Shown here: positions 1-5,484 of the stretch, piece by piece
Layout of the letters: each line of letters begins with the position of its first letter
Position numbering within the stretch: the first letter of the stretch is position 1
DNA from: Treponema sp.
GTDB lineage: Bacteria; Spirochaetota; Spirochaetia; Treponematales; Breznakiellaceae
DNA: 5,484 nucleotides
Assembly (NCBI GenBank): GCA_031261385.1
Contig: JAISJS010000054.1
Coordinates: 1 to 5,484, forward strand
Direction of reading: 5' to 3'
The notes under the pieces: generated by a model
What the model was told of the DNA's origin: nothing
The model's input: the letters and a program-made list of their open reading frames with translations, nothing else
The model's database searches: none
Position numbers and translations under genes: made by a program

Positions 1-744
1 ACGGGCGTCGGAAAACGCCGCGGCGGCCCCGGCAAGATCATCCTTCCGGAGGCTGGCCTTTCCCTGGGAGACAAGGTCATTCACCGCCCGCATCTGAGCC
101 TGCAACGCCTCCGATGCGCGTGCCAGTTCCTCCTCCTGGGCGCGGCGGCGGGCGGCCTCAGCTTCGACGGCGGCTTTTCGTTCCGCCTCGGCGGCGGCTT
201 CCTTTTCCGCAATGAGCGCCCGTTCTTCAAGGCGGCGCTGTTCTTCTTCCTGAATACGGCGGCGTTCTGCTTCACGCGCCTCACGGGCGGCAATTTCCCC
301 GGGCGTCGGCGGGCGTGAGGCCGACTGTGCGGCGGCAAGCGCAGCGGCCCGCCGGGCGGCGTCCTGCGAATCTTTTGTATTTTCTGCGGCGTTTGCCGCA
401 TCCCGTTCGGCGCCGGCAGCGTTATCTGCGGCAAGAGAAAGCCCCCGCGAGGCCCGATCCAGCAATTCCCGCAGTTCAGGATCGTCACCGGCGTTCAATC
501 TGGAAAGCAGATCCAGGGCCAGCTGGTATTCACCCTTTTCGATATAATCCCTTGCAAGATCGATAATAGTCCGCCGGAACGCTTCGCCATTTTCACCGGC
601 GCCGCCTGCCAAAGCCGTATTACCGGACGCGAGCCCTGCAGACGGATCTTTTTTCCCGCGAAATAAAAATATTCCACCCACAACAAGCAGAAGGACAAGC
701 GCTCCCCCCGCTATACCGATTATTAAAAGTTTTTTTCTGTTCAT
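1..744 (-). CDS. Membrane-anchored TPR/coiled-coil protein, 3' end beyond window (partial)
   Basis: This frame runs open from an ATG at 744 to the left edge without a stop, giving 248 visible residues. The N-terminus is basic (MNRKK) and is followed by a strong hydrophobic segment at about residues 6-28, then RGKK; this suggests a single uncleaved membrane anchor. A Gly/Ala linker (about 36-54) leads to a TPR-like helical pair (about 56-83, with YIEKGEYQLALDLL). An Ala/Glu/Arg-rich stretch follows (about 105-215) that looks like a long charged helix or coiled coil. A second TPR-like start (about 224-247, SQGKASLRKDDLAGAAAAF) is cut off by the window. The start lies 9 bp after the upstream gene's stop, with a GAGGGA ribosome site overlapping that TAG. 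It is therefore the second gene of a two-gene leftward unit. The role is unknown; an envelope scaffold or protein-interaction job is inferred. The TPR-plus-coiled-coil layout is seen directly, but the family is not recognised. Confidence 0.85.
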   Translation of the reverse strand, partial: MNRKKLLIIGIAGGALVLLLVVGGIFLFRGKKDPSAGLASGNTALAGGAGENGEAFRRTIIDLARDYIEKGEYQLALDLLSRLNAGDDPELRELLDRASRGLSLAADNAAGAERDAANAAENTKDSQDAARRAAALAAAQSASRPPTPGEIAAREAREAERRRIQEEEQRRLEERALIAEKEAAAEAERKAAVEAEAARRRAQEEELARASEALQAQMRAVNDLVSQGKASLRKDDLAGAAAAFSDAR

Positions 745-753
745 TTTGTCCCT

Positions 754-1455
754 CTACTCAAGCTCAAATTCGCCTTCATATCCGAGTACATCCTCGGCGC
801 CGGTGGAAAGTCCCTGGCTTCCCTCCGCGGCTGATTGCAGGGAGGCGGAAACCTCCTCCAGGAGCCGCTGTTTCCGTTCCGCTTCTGCACGGGCGGCCTC
901 CTCCGCAAGGAGCTTACGGCGTTCTTCGGCGGCAAACTCCTCCCGAATAAAGGCGATAAGCCGTTCAATTTGGGGCCGTTTGGCGGAGCCGGGTTCCAGG
1001 GACAGGTACAGTTCATAATCCACCACCGCCGCCCGCAATGACCCGGATTTTACCCGGGAATTTGCCCGGCCCAGATACGCCGAGGCATAAACAGGGTCGG
1101 AATCGATGGCCTGTGAATAGAACTGTTCCGCCTGGGCAGGGCTTCCTTTGCGGTAGTAGGCGTTTCCCAGATTAGACGCCACATAGGCGCTTAAATTCCC
1201 CGCGCGGGGAAGTATTTTCCGGTAGGCGGCGATGGCTTCATCGGGCCGATCCAACTGTTCGTACACTATGCCCAGATATAAAAAGGCCTGGGCATGGGCG
1301 CTGTCATCCGCCACGGAATTTTCAAGGTACGGCAGGGCTTCTTTCGGCTTGTTCTGCATCAGAAGTTCTTCGCCCTTGTTGAAATTACTCTGGGCAAACC
1401 CCCCTGCGGCGGCATAAAGCAGTATACACCCCGCAAAAAAATACATTTTTTTCAT
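754..1455 (-). CDS. Periplasmic TPR-repeat protein with signal peptide
   Basis: The product has 233 residues. It begins MKKMYFF, with a hydrophobic core at about 5-20 and a plausible signal peptidase I site after A21 (GGFA|QS), so export to the periplasm is likely. About four consecutive TPR units follow at residues 23-55, 56-89, 90-123 and 124-157, with typical positions such as YLGIVYEQLDRPDEAIAAY and NLGNAYYRKGSPAQAEQFY. TPR arrays bind other proteins; they are not enzymes. After the repeats comes a charged helix rich in Ala, Glu and Arg (about 172-201) and an acidic tail ending EFELE. The ATG at 1455 is chosen because GGGAGGA sits just upstream; an in-frame TTG at 1467 would place this ribosome site inside the gene. 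The gene heads a leftward unit with the partial membrane TPR protein 9 bp downstream, and the two may act together in the envelope. The partner proteins are not evident. Confidence 0.9.
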   Translation of the reverse strand: MKKMYFFAGCILLYAAAGGFAQSNFNKGEELLMQNKPKEALPYLENSVADDSAHAQAFLYLGIVYEQLDRPDEAIAAYRKILPRAGNLSAYVASNLGNAYYRKGSPAQAEQFYSQAIDSDPVYASAYLGRANSRVKSGSLRAAVVDYELYLSLEPGSAKRPQIERLIAFIREEFAAEERRKLLAEEAARAEAERKQRLLEEVSASLQSAAEGSQGLSTGAEDVLGYEGEFELE

Positions 1456-1458
1456 TGA

Positions 1459-1465
1459 TCCTCCC
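1459..1465 (-). promoter_or_regulatory. Ribosome binding site of the leftward TPR gene
   Basis: The minus strand reads GGGAGGA, followed by TCA and then ATG. This near-perfect Shine-Dalgarno sequence fixes the start at 1455 rather than at the in-frame TTG at 1467. Its spacing of about four bases from GGAGG to the ATG is a little short. Confidence 0.75.
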
Positions 1466-1489
1466 AAATCATTTCAAGCCGCAGATACC

Positions 1490-1517
1490 TTAACTTTAAC
1501 GGCTCTTATGTTATAGT
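1490..1517 (+). promoter_or_regulatory. Putative sigma70-type promoter for the rightward four-gene unit
   Basis: A -35-like TTAACT (1490-1495, four of six consensus bases) and a -10-like TATAGT (1512-1517) are separated by 16 bp. Overlapping alternatives for the -10 are TATAGA (1517-1522) and TAGAAT (1519-1524). The start codon lies 30 bp further on at 1548, preceded by an AGGA ribosome site (1538-1541) at good spacing. This is the only AT-rich stretch in the divergent gap. The boxes are seen in the sequence; promoter activity is inferred. Confidence 0.45.
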
Positions 1518-1547
1518 ATAGAATATAACAGGGAAACAGGAAAAGAC

Positions 1548-2948
1548 ATGAACAGAGCAATCGGATTAATTATTATTTTTGCCGTCGGCGCAGGATTCCT
1601 CCTTTTTTTCATCATAAAATCCATTGTTTCCCCCAAACAGGTCGGGGCTTTGGCCGCTCTTATCAAAAACGGACGGACAGGCGCCGCTATCAAGGCGGCA
1701 AAAAGACTCATCGCCAAAGATCCCAAAAACGCCGAAGCGCACTATTATCTGGGCCTGGCCTATCAAAAAGAAAAACGGGGTGAGTTAGCCCTGATGGAAT
1801 TCAAGACGGTAAACCAGCTGGGTATTTCGGAACGGGAGATTCCGGAAGTTGAATTCCGCCAGACCCTGGCCCAGCTTTTTATCCAGTTTAACCAGGGGGA
1901 AGAGGCGCTCAAAGAATACCTCCTGTTGATAAAACTGCTGCCCACCCATTCCGACTACTATTACTGGGCGGGGAAGCTCTTTACCGAGCGGAATCGCATG
2001 GATATGGCTGAACAATACCTCCGCAAGGCCGCAGAGCTCTCCCCCCGTGACGGGAAGATCCACTATGAACTCGGGGTCATGCTCTACAAGGACAAGAAGG
2101 CTTCCGAGGCAAAGGCCGCCCTGAATGTTGCCCTTAAACATCAGCGGGAAAACACCGGTCAAACGTATTTTTATCTGGGGAAGATTCAAAAGGATTCCAA
2201 AGATTATACCGGCGCCGCCGCTTCCTTTGAAAAGGCAGCCCGTGACGCCAAATTCAGAATCAGGGCGCTCGTTGAACGGGGGGGCTGTTTTATGTCCCTC
2301 AATGCCGTGGAAAAGGCAATTCCCGATCTGGAGCGGGCCGTCGGCGCCATTACTGCGGAGGCGGACAGCGACAGCCTCTATGCCCGGTATTTCCTGGGGA
2401 TGTGCTACGAAAAAAACCGCGATCTGGACAAGGCAATAGCCCAGTGGGATAAAATTTATGCGCAGAAAAAGAATTTCCGCGATGTCGGGGAAAAGCTTTC
2501 CCAGTATCAGGACCTCAGATCCGACGACGGCATGAAAGATTATATTACCGCTGCTCCGGATGAATTTACGGAACTCTGCAAGGCGGTGACTGCCCAATCC
2601 CTGGAACTCCAGGTACAGACGGTGAAAAGTTTTCCCGAAGGCTGTGAACTTGTTGCCATCGAAGGCGAATCGGCAAAGTGGCGGAATACCCGCAAAATGC
2701 CCCGCCTTATCCGGTTTTTCCAAAGTTCCGATCCGCTGGATGAACCGGAGATACGCTCGATTCTGGATGACGCCAAAGAAGGCAACATCACCCGCGCAGT
2801 CGTGCTTACCGGTTCGGATTTTACCCGCGCCGCCATTGAGTACGCTTCCTCGCGTCCGGTGGAACTGTTTAACCGGGATAAACTCTCCGCCCTGCTCAAG
2901 GGAGTGAAAGTTTCTTCATCCAAGCCCCGAACAACCCGCCGTTCATGA
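1548..2948 (+). CDS. Membrane-anchored TPR protein with degenerate Mrr-like C-terminal domain
   Basis: The product has 466 residues. One hydrophobic segment (about 5-27, with GLIIIFAVGAGFLLFFII) anchors the N-terminus. It is followed by about eight TPR units (about 32-310), for example HYYLGLAYQKEKRGELALMEF and HYELGVMLYKDKKASEAKAAL. The C-terminal part (about 335-453) resembles the Mrr/PD-(D/E)xK restriction-endonuclease fold. It opens with PDEFTELCKAV (D338, F340), and a later strand-helix block at 417-450 has the Mrr pattern VVLTGSDFTRAAIEYA, then ELFNRDKLSALL. The catalytic signature looks lost: E367 stands roughly where Asp is expected, and RLIRFF (386-391) replaces the usual Q-x-K strand, so nuclease activity is doubtful. 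A basic Ser/Thr/Arg tail ends the protein. It is the first gene of the rightward unit, and its TGA overlaps the next start as ATGA. Which side of the membrane the TPR and Mrr-like parts face is not clear from flanking charges. The TPR and anchor calls are firm; the Mrr-like call is from remembered motif patterns. Confidence 0.9.
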   Translation: MNRAIGLIIIFAVGAGFLLFFIIKSIVSPKQVGALAALIKNGRTGAAIKAAKRLIAKDPKNAEAHYYLGLAYQKEKRGELALMEFKTVNQLGISEREIPEVEFRQTLAQLFIQFNQGEEALKEYLLLIKLLPTHSDYYYWAGKLFTERNRMDMAEQYLRKAAELSPRDGKIHYELGVMLYKDKKASEAKAALNVALKHQRENTGQTYFYLGKIQKDSKDYTGAAASFEKAARDAKFRIRALVERGGCFMSLNAVEKAIPDLERAVGAITAEADSDSLYARYFLGMCYEKNRDLDKAIAQWDKIYAQKKNFRDVGEKLSQYQDLRSDDGMKDYITAAPDEFTELCKAVTAQSLELQVQTVKSFPEGCELVAIEGESAKWRNTRKMPRLIRFFQSSDPLDEPEIRSILDDAKEGNITRAVVLTGSDFTRAAIEYASSRPVELFNRDKLSALLKGVKVSSSKPRTTRRS

Positions 2949-3616
2949 AGATACTCTGCATCTCCGATCAAATCGATCCCCTGGTGTACAGCAGTACCAT
3001 CAAGGAACGTTTTGGCGATGTAGAGCTGGTTCTGAGCGCAGGGGATCTCCCGATGGATTACCTTGATTTTGTCGTATCTTCACTCAACAGGCCCCTTTTC
3101 TTTGTTTTTGGAAATCATAATATAAATGAATTAAACTACTATAAGGGAGGCGCCTATGCATCCTCCTATTTTTGGAATGATTCGGGAACAGAAGGCCGCG
3201 GATCGGGGGCGGTCCACATTGGATCCAAAATCATCCGCGAAGAAGGACTCATCATCGCCGGGCTTGGAGGGTCAATGAGGTATAACCGCGGAGAAAATCA
3301 GTATACCGACTTCCAAATGTATATGGAAATTATGCGCCTGATTCCCCGCATGATTTTTAACCGTATCTTCCGCGGCCGCTATCTTGATATACTTCTTACC
3401 CACGCGTCTCCAAAAGGAATCCATGACAAGGAGGACAAATGTCACTGGGGGTTTAAGGCGTTCCTCTGGTTCATGCGGGTCTTTAAGCCAAAGTACCTTA
3501 TTCACGGGCATATACATCTTTATGATCTTGCCGAAGTCCGCTCTACCCGGTACCGGGACACCCAGGTGATCAATGCGTACAGCCATTATTTAATCGATAC
3601 CGGAGAAGGAAATTAA
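2945..3616 (+). CDS. Calcineurin-like metallophosphoesterase
   Basis: The product has 223 residues and no signal peptide, so it is probably cytoplasmic. The order of metallophosphoesterase motifs is clear: ISD (D8), AGD (D34), GNHN (N57, H58), LLTHASP (H153) and HGHIH (H187, H189, H191). These residues would hold the two metal ions that hydrolyse phosphomono- or phosphodiesters. The first motif is normally D-x-H but reads D8-Q9-I10, so one metal ligand is missing; this may be typical of a subfamily. An insert between motifs III and IV (about 65-145) has a GLGGSMRYN turn often seen in this fold. The substrate cannot be told from sequence; nucleotides, nucleic acid or phosphoproteins are all possible. 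The gene has no obvious ribosome site and starts inside the stop of the TPR/Mrr-like gene (ATGA), which points to translational coupling. The next gene begins 2 bp after its stop. Confidence 0.9.
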   Translation: MKILCISDQIDPLVYSSTIKERFGDVELVLSAGDLPMDYLDFVVSSLNRPLFFVFGNHNINELNYYKGGAYASSYFWNDSGTEGRGSGAVHIGSKIIREEGLIIAGLGGSMRYNRGENQYTDFQMYMEIMRLIPRMIFNRIFRGRYLDILLTHASPKGIHDKEDKCHWGFKAFLWFMRVFKPKYLIHGHIHLYDLAEVRSTRYRDTQVINAYSHYLIDTGEGN

Positions 3617-3618
3617 AA

Positions 3619-4536
3619 ATGGAAATACACGGAACAAAAGTTATGGCGTCGGAAGATTTTTCACGGGCCCGGGGAAGGGCCATCCTTTCCCAGATCCAGC
3701 ATTTTATGAATACCGATCGGGACCAGCTTCTTTCGTTTAACGATGTCAAGGATATTCTGAAGCCGAAAAATCAGGTCTATAGAGGAGGCCAGACAGTACC
3801 GCTCAAACTTATTGTGGGAAGTGAAGGCCGTTACCGGGATTTTAATAAATATTTTCTTCCCCGCAAGGAGCACCTGCGGAGCCGGTGGATGCGGGTTGAT
3901 GAGGCGCACATCAAAGACATTACCCTTCCCCCTATCTCACTGTATGAAATCGGCGGGGTATATTTTGTCCGGGACGGGAATCACCGGGTGTCGGTTGCAC
4001 GTATGCAGAATGTTGAGTTTATCGACGCCGATGTGACAAGCCTTGCAACAGAAATCAGCATCAAACCGTCCATGACTACCGATGAATTAAAAAATGCCCT
4101 CATCGCCTATGAGAAAAAAATCTTCTACGAAAAAACCGGCTTTGGCGAACTTACCGGAGATATGAAACTCGATTTTACCACCGCCGGACGCTATGACGTT
4201 ATTTACAACCATATTCTGGTTCATAAATATTATCTTAATGAAAACATCGATTATGAAATCCCGTTTGCCGATGCGCTGGTTTCCTGGTACGCCAATGTCT
4301 ACGCGCCGGTGGTAAACATCATTAAAGATCAGTGGCTCTTGTTGAATTTCCCCGGACGCAGCGCGGGGGACCTGTATGTGTGGATTGTAAAACACTGGGA
4401 TTTCCTCAAAAAAAAGTACGGCTTCTATTCCCTTGCCGGGGCAGCCAGGGATTTTTCCAAAAAATACGGTAAAAGCCGGGGACGGTTTTGGCGGGCTCTG
4501 GCGGCAATAGTCGACAGGTTATTCAACAAATCATGA
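3619..4536 (+). CDS. ParB/sulfiredoxin-fold protein with DGNHR motif
   Basis: The product has 305 residues, with no signal peptide or membrane segment. The N-terminal half holds a ParB-like core. IVGSEGRYRDFNKYFLPR (65-82) leads into RW (89-90), PPISLYEIGG (104-113) and YFVRDGNHRVSVAR (115-128). DGNHR (119-123) stands where ParB has GERR, sulfiredoxin GCHR and the serine kinase SerK DGHHR, that is, the nucleotide/phosphate-binding loop. The C-terminal half has its own conserved-looking blocks, NHILVHKYY (197-205) and NFPGRSAGDLYVWI (243-256), and ends in a basic tail (about 263-305). I recall this architecture from Spirochaetes and Chloroflexi as an uncharacterised ParB-domain family. No helix-turn-helix of true ParB is evident, no parA lies nearby and no parS site was seen, so chromosome partition is unlikely. 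AAGGA (3606-3610) is a good ribosome site. The gene is third in the unit, and its TGA overlaps the next start. Confidence 0.88.
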   Translation: MEIHGTKVMASEDFSRARGRAILSQIQHFMNTDRDQLLSFNDVKDILKPKNQVYRGGQTVPLKLIVGSEGRYRDFNKYFLPRKEHLRSRWMRVDEAHIKDITLPPISLYEIGGVYFVRDGNHRVSVARMQNVEFIDADVTSLATEISIKPSMTTDELKNALIAYEKKIFYEKTGFGELTGDMKLDFTTAGRYDVIYNHILVHKYYLNENIDYEIPFADALVSWYANVYAPVVNIIKDQWLLLNFPGRSAGDLYVWIVKHWDFLKKKYGFYSLAGAARDFSKKYGKSRGRFWRALAAIVDRLFNKS

Positions 4537-5444
4537 TGCGCCGCGATTCCCCCGCCGAAATTCCCTACAACCGCTTCTTCGATTTCATTGAAACTGATGC
4601 GGACCGGTACGGCATACTTGCCGGTATGCTTGACAGCCTCGGCCTCAATTCCACGGTGCTTCCGATTGACGGGAACCGGCATTTTTTTATTTTCCCCAGA
4701 GGACAAAGTGTCAAACCCGGCGCCGGTTTTCCTTTTAGCCGCCAAAGCCCGGTTATTCTTGCAGCCCATTATGACAGGGTTGCAGGAAGCCCCGGGGCCA
4801 ATGATAACAGCGCCGCAGTGTTTCATCTTATTAAAACTGCCATGCGCCTGACGGAACAGGGAACCAATTACTGGATTATCATTCTTACCGATAAAGAAGA
4901 ACTTTTAGAGGGGGAAGGCATTCAGAATCAGGGCTCCTATACGCTGGCAAAAAAACTGCGGGAATGGGGCCTGGGTGACGCGCGGGTTTATATTTTTGAC
5001 GCCTGCGGCGCGGGAGACACCTTTATCATCTCAAACACCAGTGATTATTTATTAAGGAACGATGACAGGCCGGGCATACGCAAGGCAAAACAGCTTAACG
5101 GGGATCTCCGTGACTATGCCTTACAAACCGCCCGCTTTCTGCGCCTTAACCGCCTGTTGCTTATCCCCACCCCATTTTCCGATGACGCAGGCTTTTTGCG
5201 CGCCGGAATTCCCGCACAGACCATCACCATGCTTCCCGCAAAAGAAGCCGCCGCCTATGCCTCTCTATTGCGCAGGCGGCCTGAGTTTGCCGACTTCCTT
5301 CTTGCAGGCGCAATAGAGGACCCCACAGACCGCCGCCTTATCCCGGAAACCTGGCGATGCCTCAACGGCCCCGCGGACAGCCACCTGCTGCTTACCCCGG
5401 AAAACTTTGCAGCGGTTGTCCGTTTTGCCGTAGCGCTCGTTTGA
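4533..5444 (+). CDS. M28-like zinc metallopeptidase homologue, possibly impaired
   Basis: The product has 303 residues from the ATG at 4533. Motifs of the M28 aminopeptidase/glutaminyl cyclase fold appear in order: AAHYD (H79, D81), PGANDNSAAV (D91), TDKEELLEGEG (E122 as likely base, E123 as ligand), IFDACG (D156) and PFSDDAGFLRAGIPA (D217, D218). The last metal ligand is usually a His in an H-T-x-x-D-like motif some 25-55 residues later. Here the corresponding WRCLNGPADSH (274-284) has N278 where His would be expected, with H284 displaced. Activity is therefore uncertain. No signal peptide is seen, which is unusual because many bacterial M28 enzymes are exported. The start is chosen because ATG at 4533 makes an ATGA overlap with the preceding stop; a second ATG follows directly at 4536, and an in-frame TTG at 4488 would overlap the upstream gene by 49 bp. 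No strong ribosome site is present, which fits translational coupling. It is the last gene of the rightward unit. Confidence 0.85.
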   Translation: MMRRDSPAEIPYNRFFDFIETDADRYGILAGMLDSLGLNSTVLPIDGNRHFFIFPRGQSVKPGAGFPFSRQSPVILAAHYDRVAGSPGANDNSAAVFHLIKTAMRLTEQGTNYWIIILTDKEELLEGEGIQNQGSYTLAKKLREWGLGDARVYIFDACGAGDTFIISNTSDYLLRNDDRPGIRKAKQLNGDLRDYALQTARFLRLNRLLLIPTPFSDDAGFLRAGIPAQTITMLPAKEAAAYASLLRRRPEFADFLLAGAIEDPTDRRLIPETWRCLNGPADSHLLLTPENFAAVVRFAVALV

Positions 5445-5453
5445 AAAATATAT

Positions 5454-5472
5454 AAAAAAGGCGGCTAACGCC
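5454..5472 (-). terminator. Possible intrinsic terminator for a convergent gene to the right
   Basis: Read on the minus strand, GGCG-TTAGC-CGCC forms a four-pair all-GC stem with a five-base loop, followed directly by six T and then further T/A-rich sequence. The T-run is on the wrong side to serve the rightward genes, so a leftward gene beyond the window edge is inferred. The stem is short, which limits confidence. Confidence 0.4.
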
Positions 5473-5484
5473 CCCAATCAAATG

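Noticed and set aside
81..488. A 135-codon minus-strand frame rich in Pro and Arg.
   Set aside because: It is out of frame with the partial membrane TPR/coiled-coil protein that covers the same DNA and starts with a ribosome site; its composition is typical of a shifted reading of Ala/Glu/Arg codons.
1423..1455. C10 of the periplasmic TPR protein (FFAGC) as a lipoprotein lipobox.
   Set aside because: The Cys lies only ten residues in, before most of the hydrophobic core; cleavage after A21 fits a normal signal peptide better.
1785..2723. A 312-codon open frame on the minus strand opposite the TPR/Mrr-like gene.
   Set aside because: It lies wholly antisense to a well-supported TPR gene, has no recognisable domain and has low-complexity composition consistent with a shadow of the plus-strand codon use.
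2559..2948. Restriction-modification or defence system based on the Mrr-like domain.
   Set aside because: The catalytic signature appears lost, no methyltransferase or specificity gene is nearby, and there are no mobile-element marks around the unit.
4488..4532. TTG at 4488 as the start of the M28-like gene.
   Set aside because: It would overlap the ParB-fold gene by 49 bp and add 15 residues without motif value, whereas ATG at 4533 gives the same ATGA coupling seen at 2945-2948.
3619..4536. Chromosome or plasmid partition locus based on the ParB-like domain.
   Set aside because: There is no parA partner, no parS-like site noticed and no ParB helix-turn-helix; the neighbours are a phosphoesterase and a peptidase homologue.
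5460..5472. The GGCG/CGCC hairpin as a terminator of the plus-strand unit.
   Set aside because: On the plus strand the stem is followed by CCC and mixed bases rather than a T-run; the T-run exists only on the minus strand.

Overview
The window reads as bacterial chromosome with ordinary, dense gene packing. It probably comes from a spirochaete of the Treponema type. That guess rests on the mix of membrane-anchored TPR proteins and on a ParB-like/metallophosphoesterase pair that I associate with Spirochaetes and some Chloroflexi. No rRNA or other marker gene is present, so the taxon is an inference. I see no tRNA, rRNA, CRISPR array, insertion sequence or phage gene.

Layout: two divergent transcription units leave a 92-bp gap at 1456-1547. 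Leftward (minus strand) run a periplasmic TPR protein with a signal peptide (754-1455) and, 9 bp behind it, a single-pass membrane protein with TPR-like and Ala/Glu/Arg-rich coiled-coil segments. The second protein is cut by the left edge of the window (1-744, 248 residues visible, no stop codon reached). Rightward (plus strand) run four tightly packed genes: a membrane-anchored TPR protein with a degenerate Mrr-like C-terminal domain (1548-2948), a calcineurin-like metallophosphoesterase (2945-3616), a ParB/sulfiredoxin-fold protein with a DGNHR motif (3619-4536) and an M28-like metallopeptidase homologue (4533-5444). Two of the three junctions are ATGA stop/start overlaps and the third is a 2-bp gap, so the four are almost certainly co-transcribed and translationally coupled. 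The last 40 bp hold a small GC hairpin whose T-run lies on the minus strand. It suggests a convergent gene just beyond the right edge.

How the genes may work together: the left unit looks like an envelope-associated TPR pair, probably scaffolding. The right unit is more intriguing. Three of its four proteins belong to recognisable enzyme folds but appear to lack one or more expected active-site residues: Mrr-like without the Q-x-K signature, phosphoesterase without the first-motif His, and M28 without the usual last His. The fourth is a ParB-fold protein outside any plasmid or chromosome partition context. The set looks like an uncharacterised conserved spirochaete operon, possibly a membrane-tethered sensing or scaffolding module. 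Its function cannot be stated from sequence alone.
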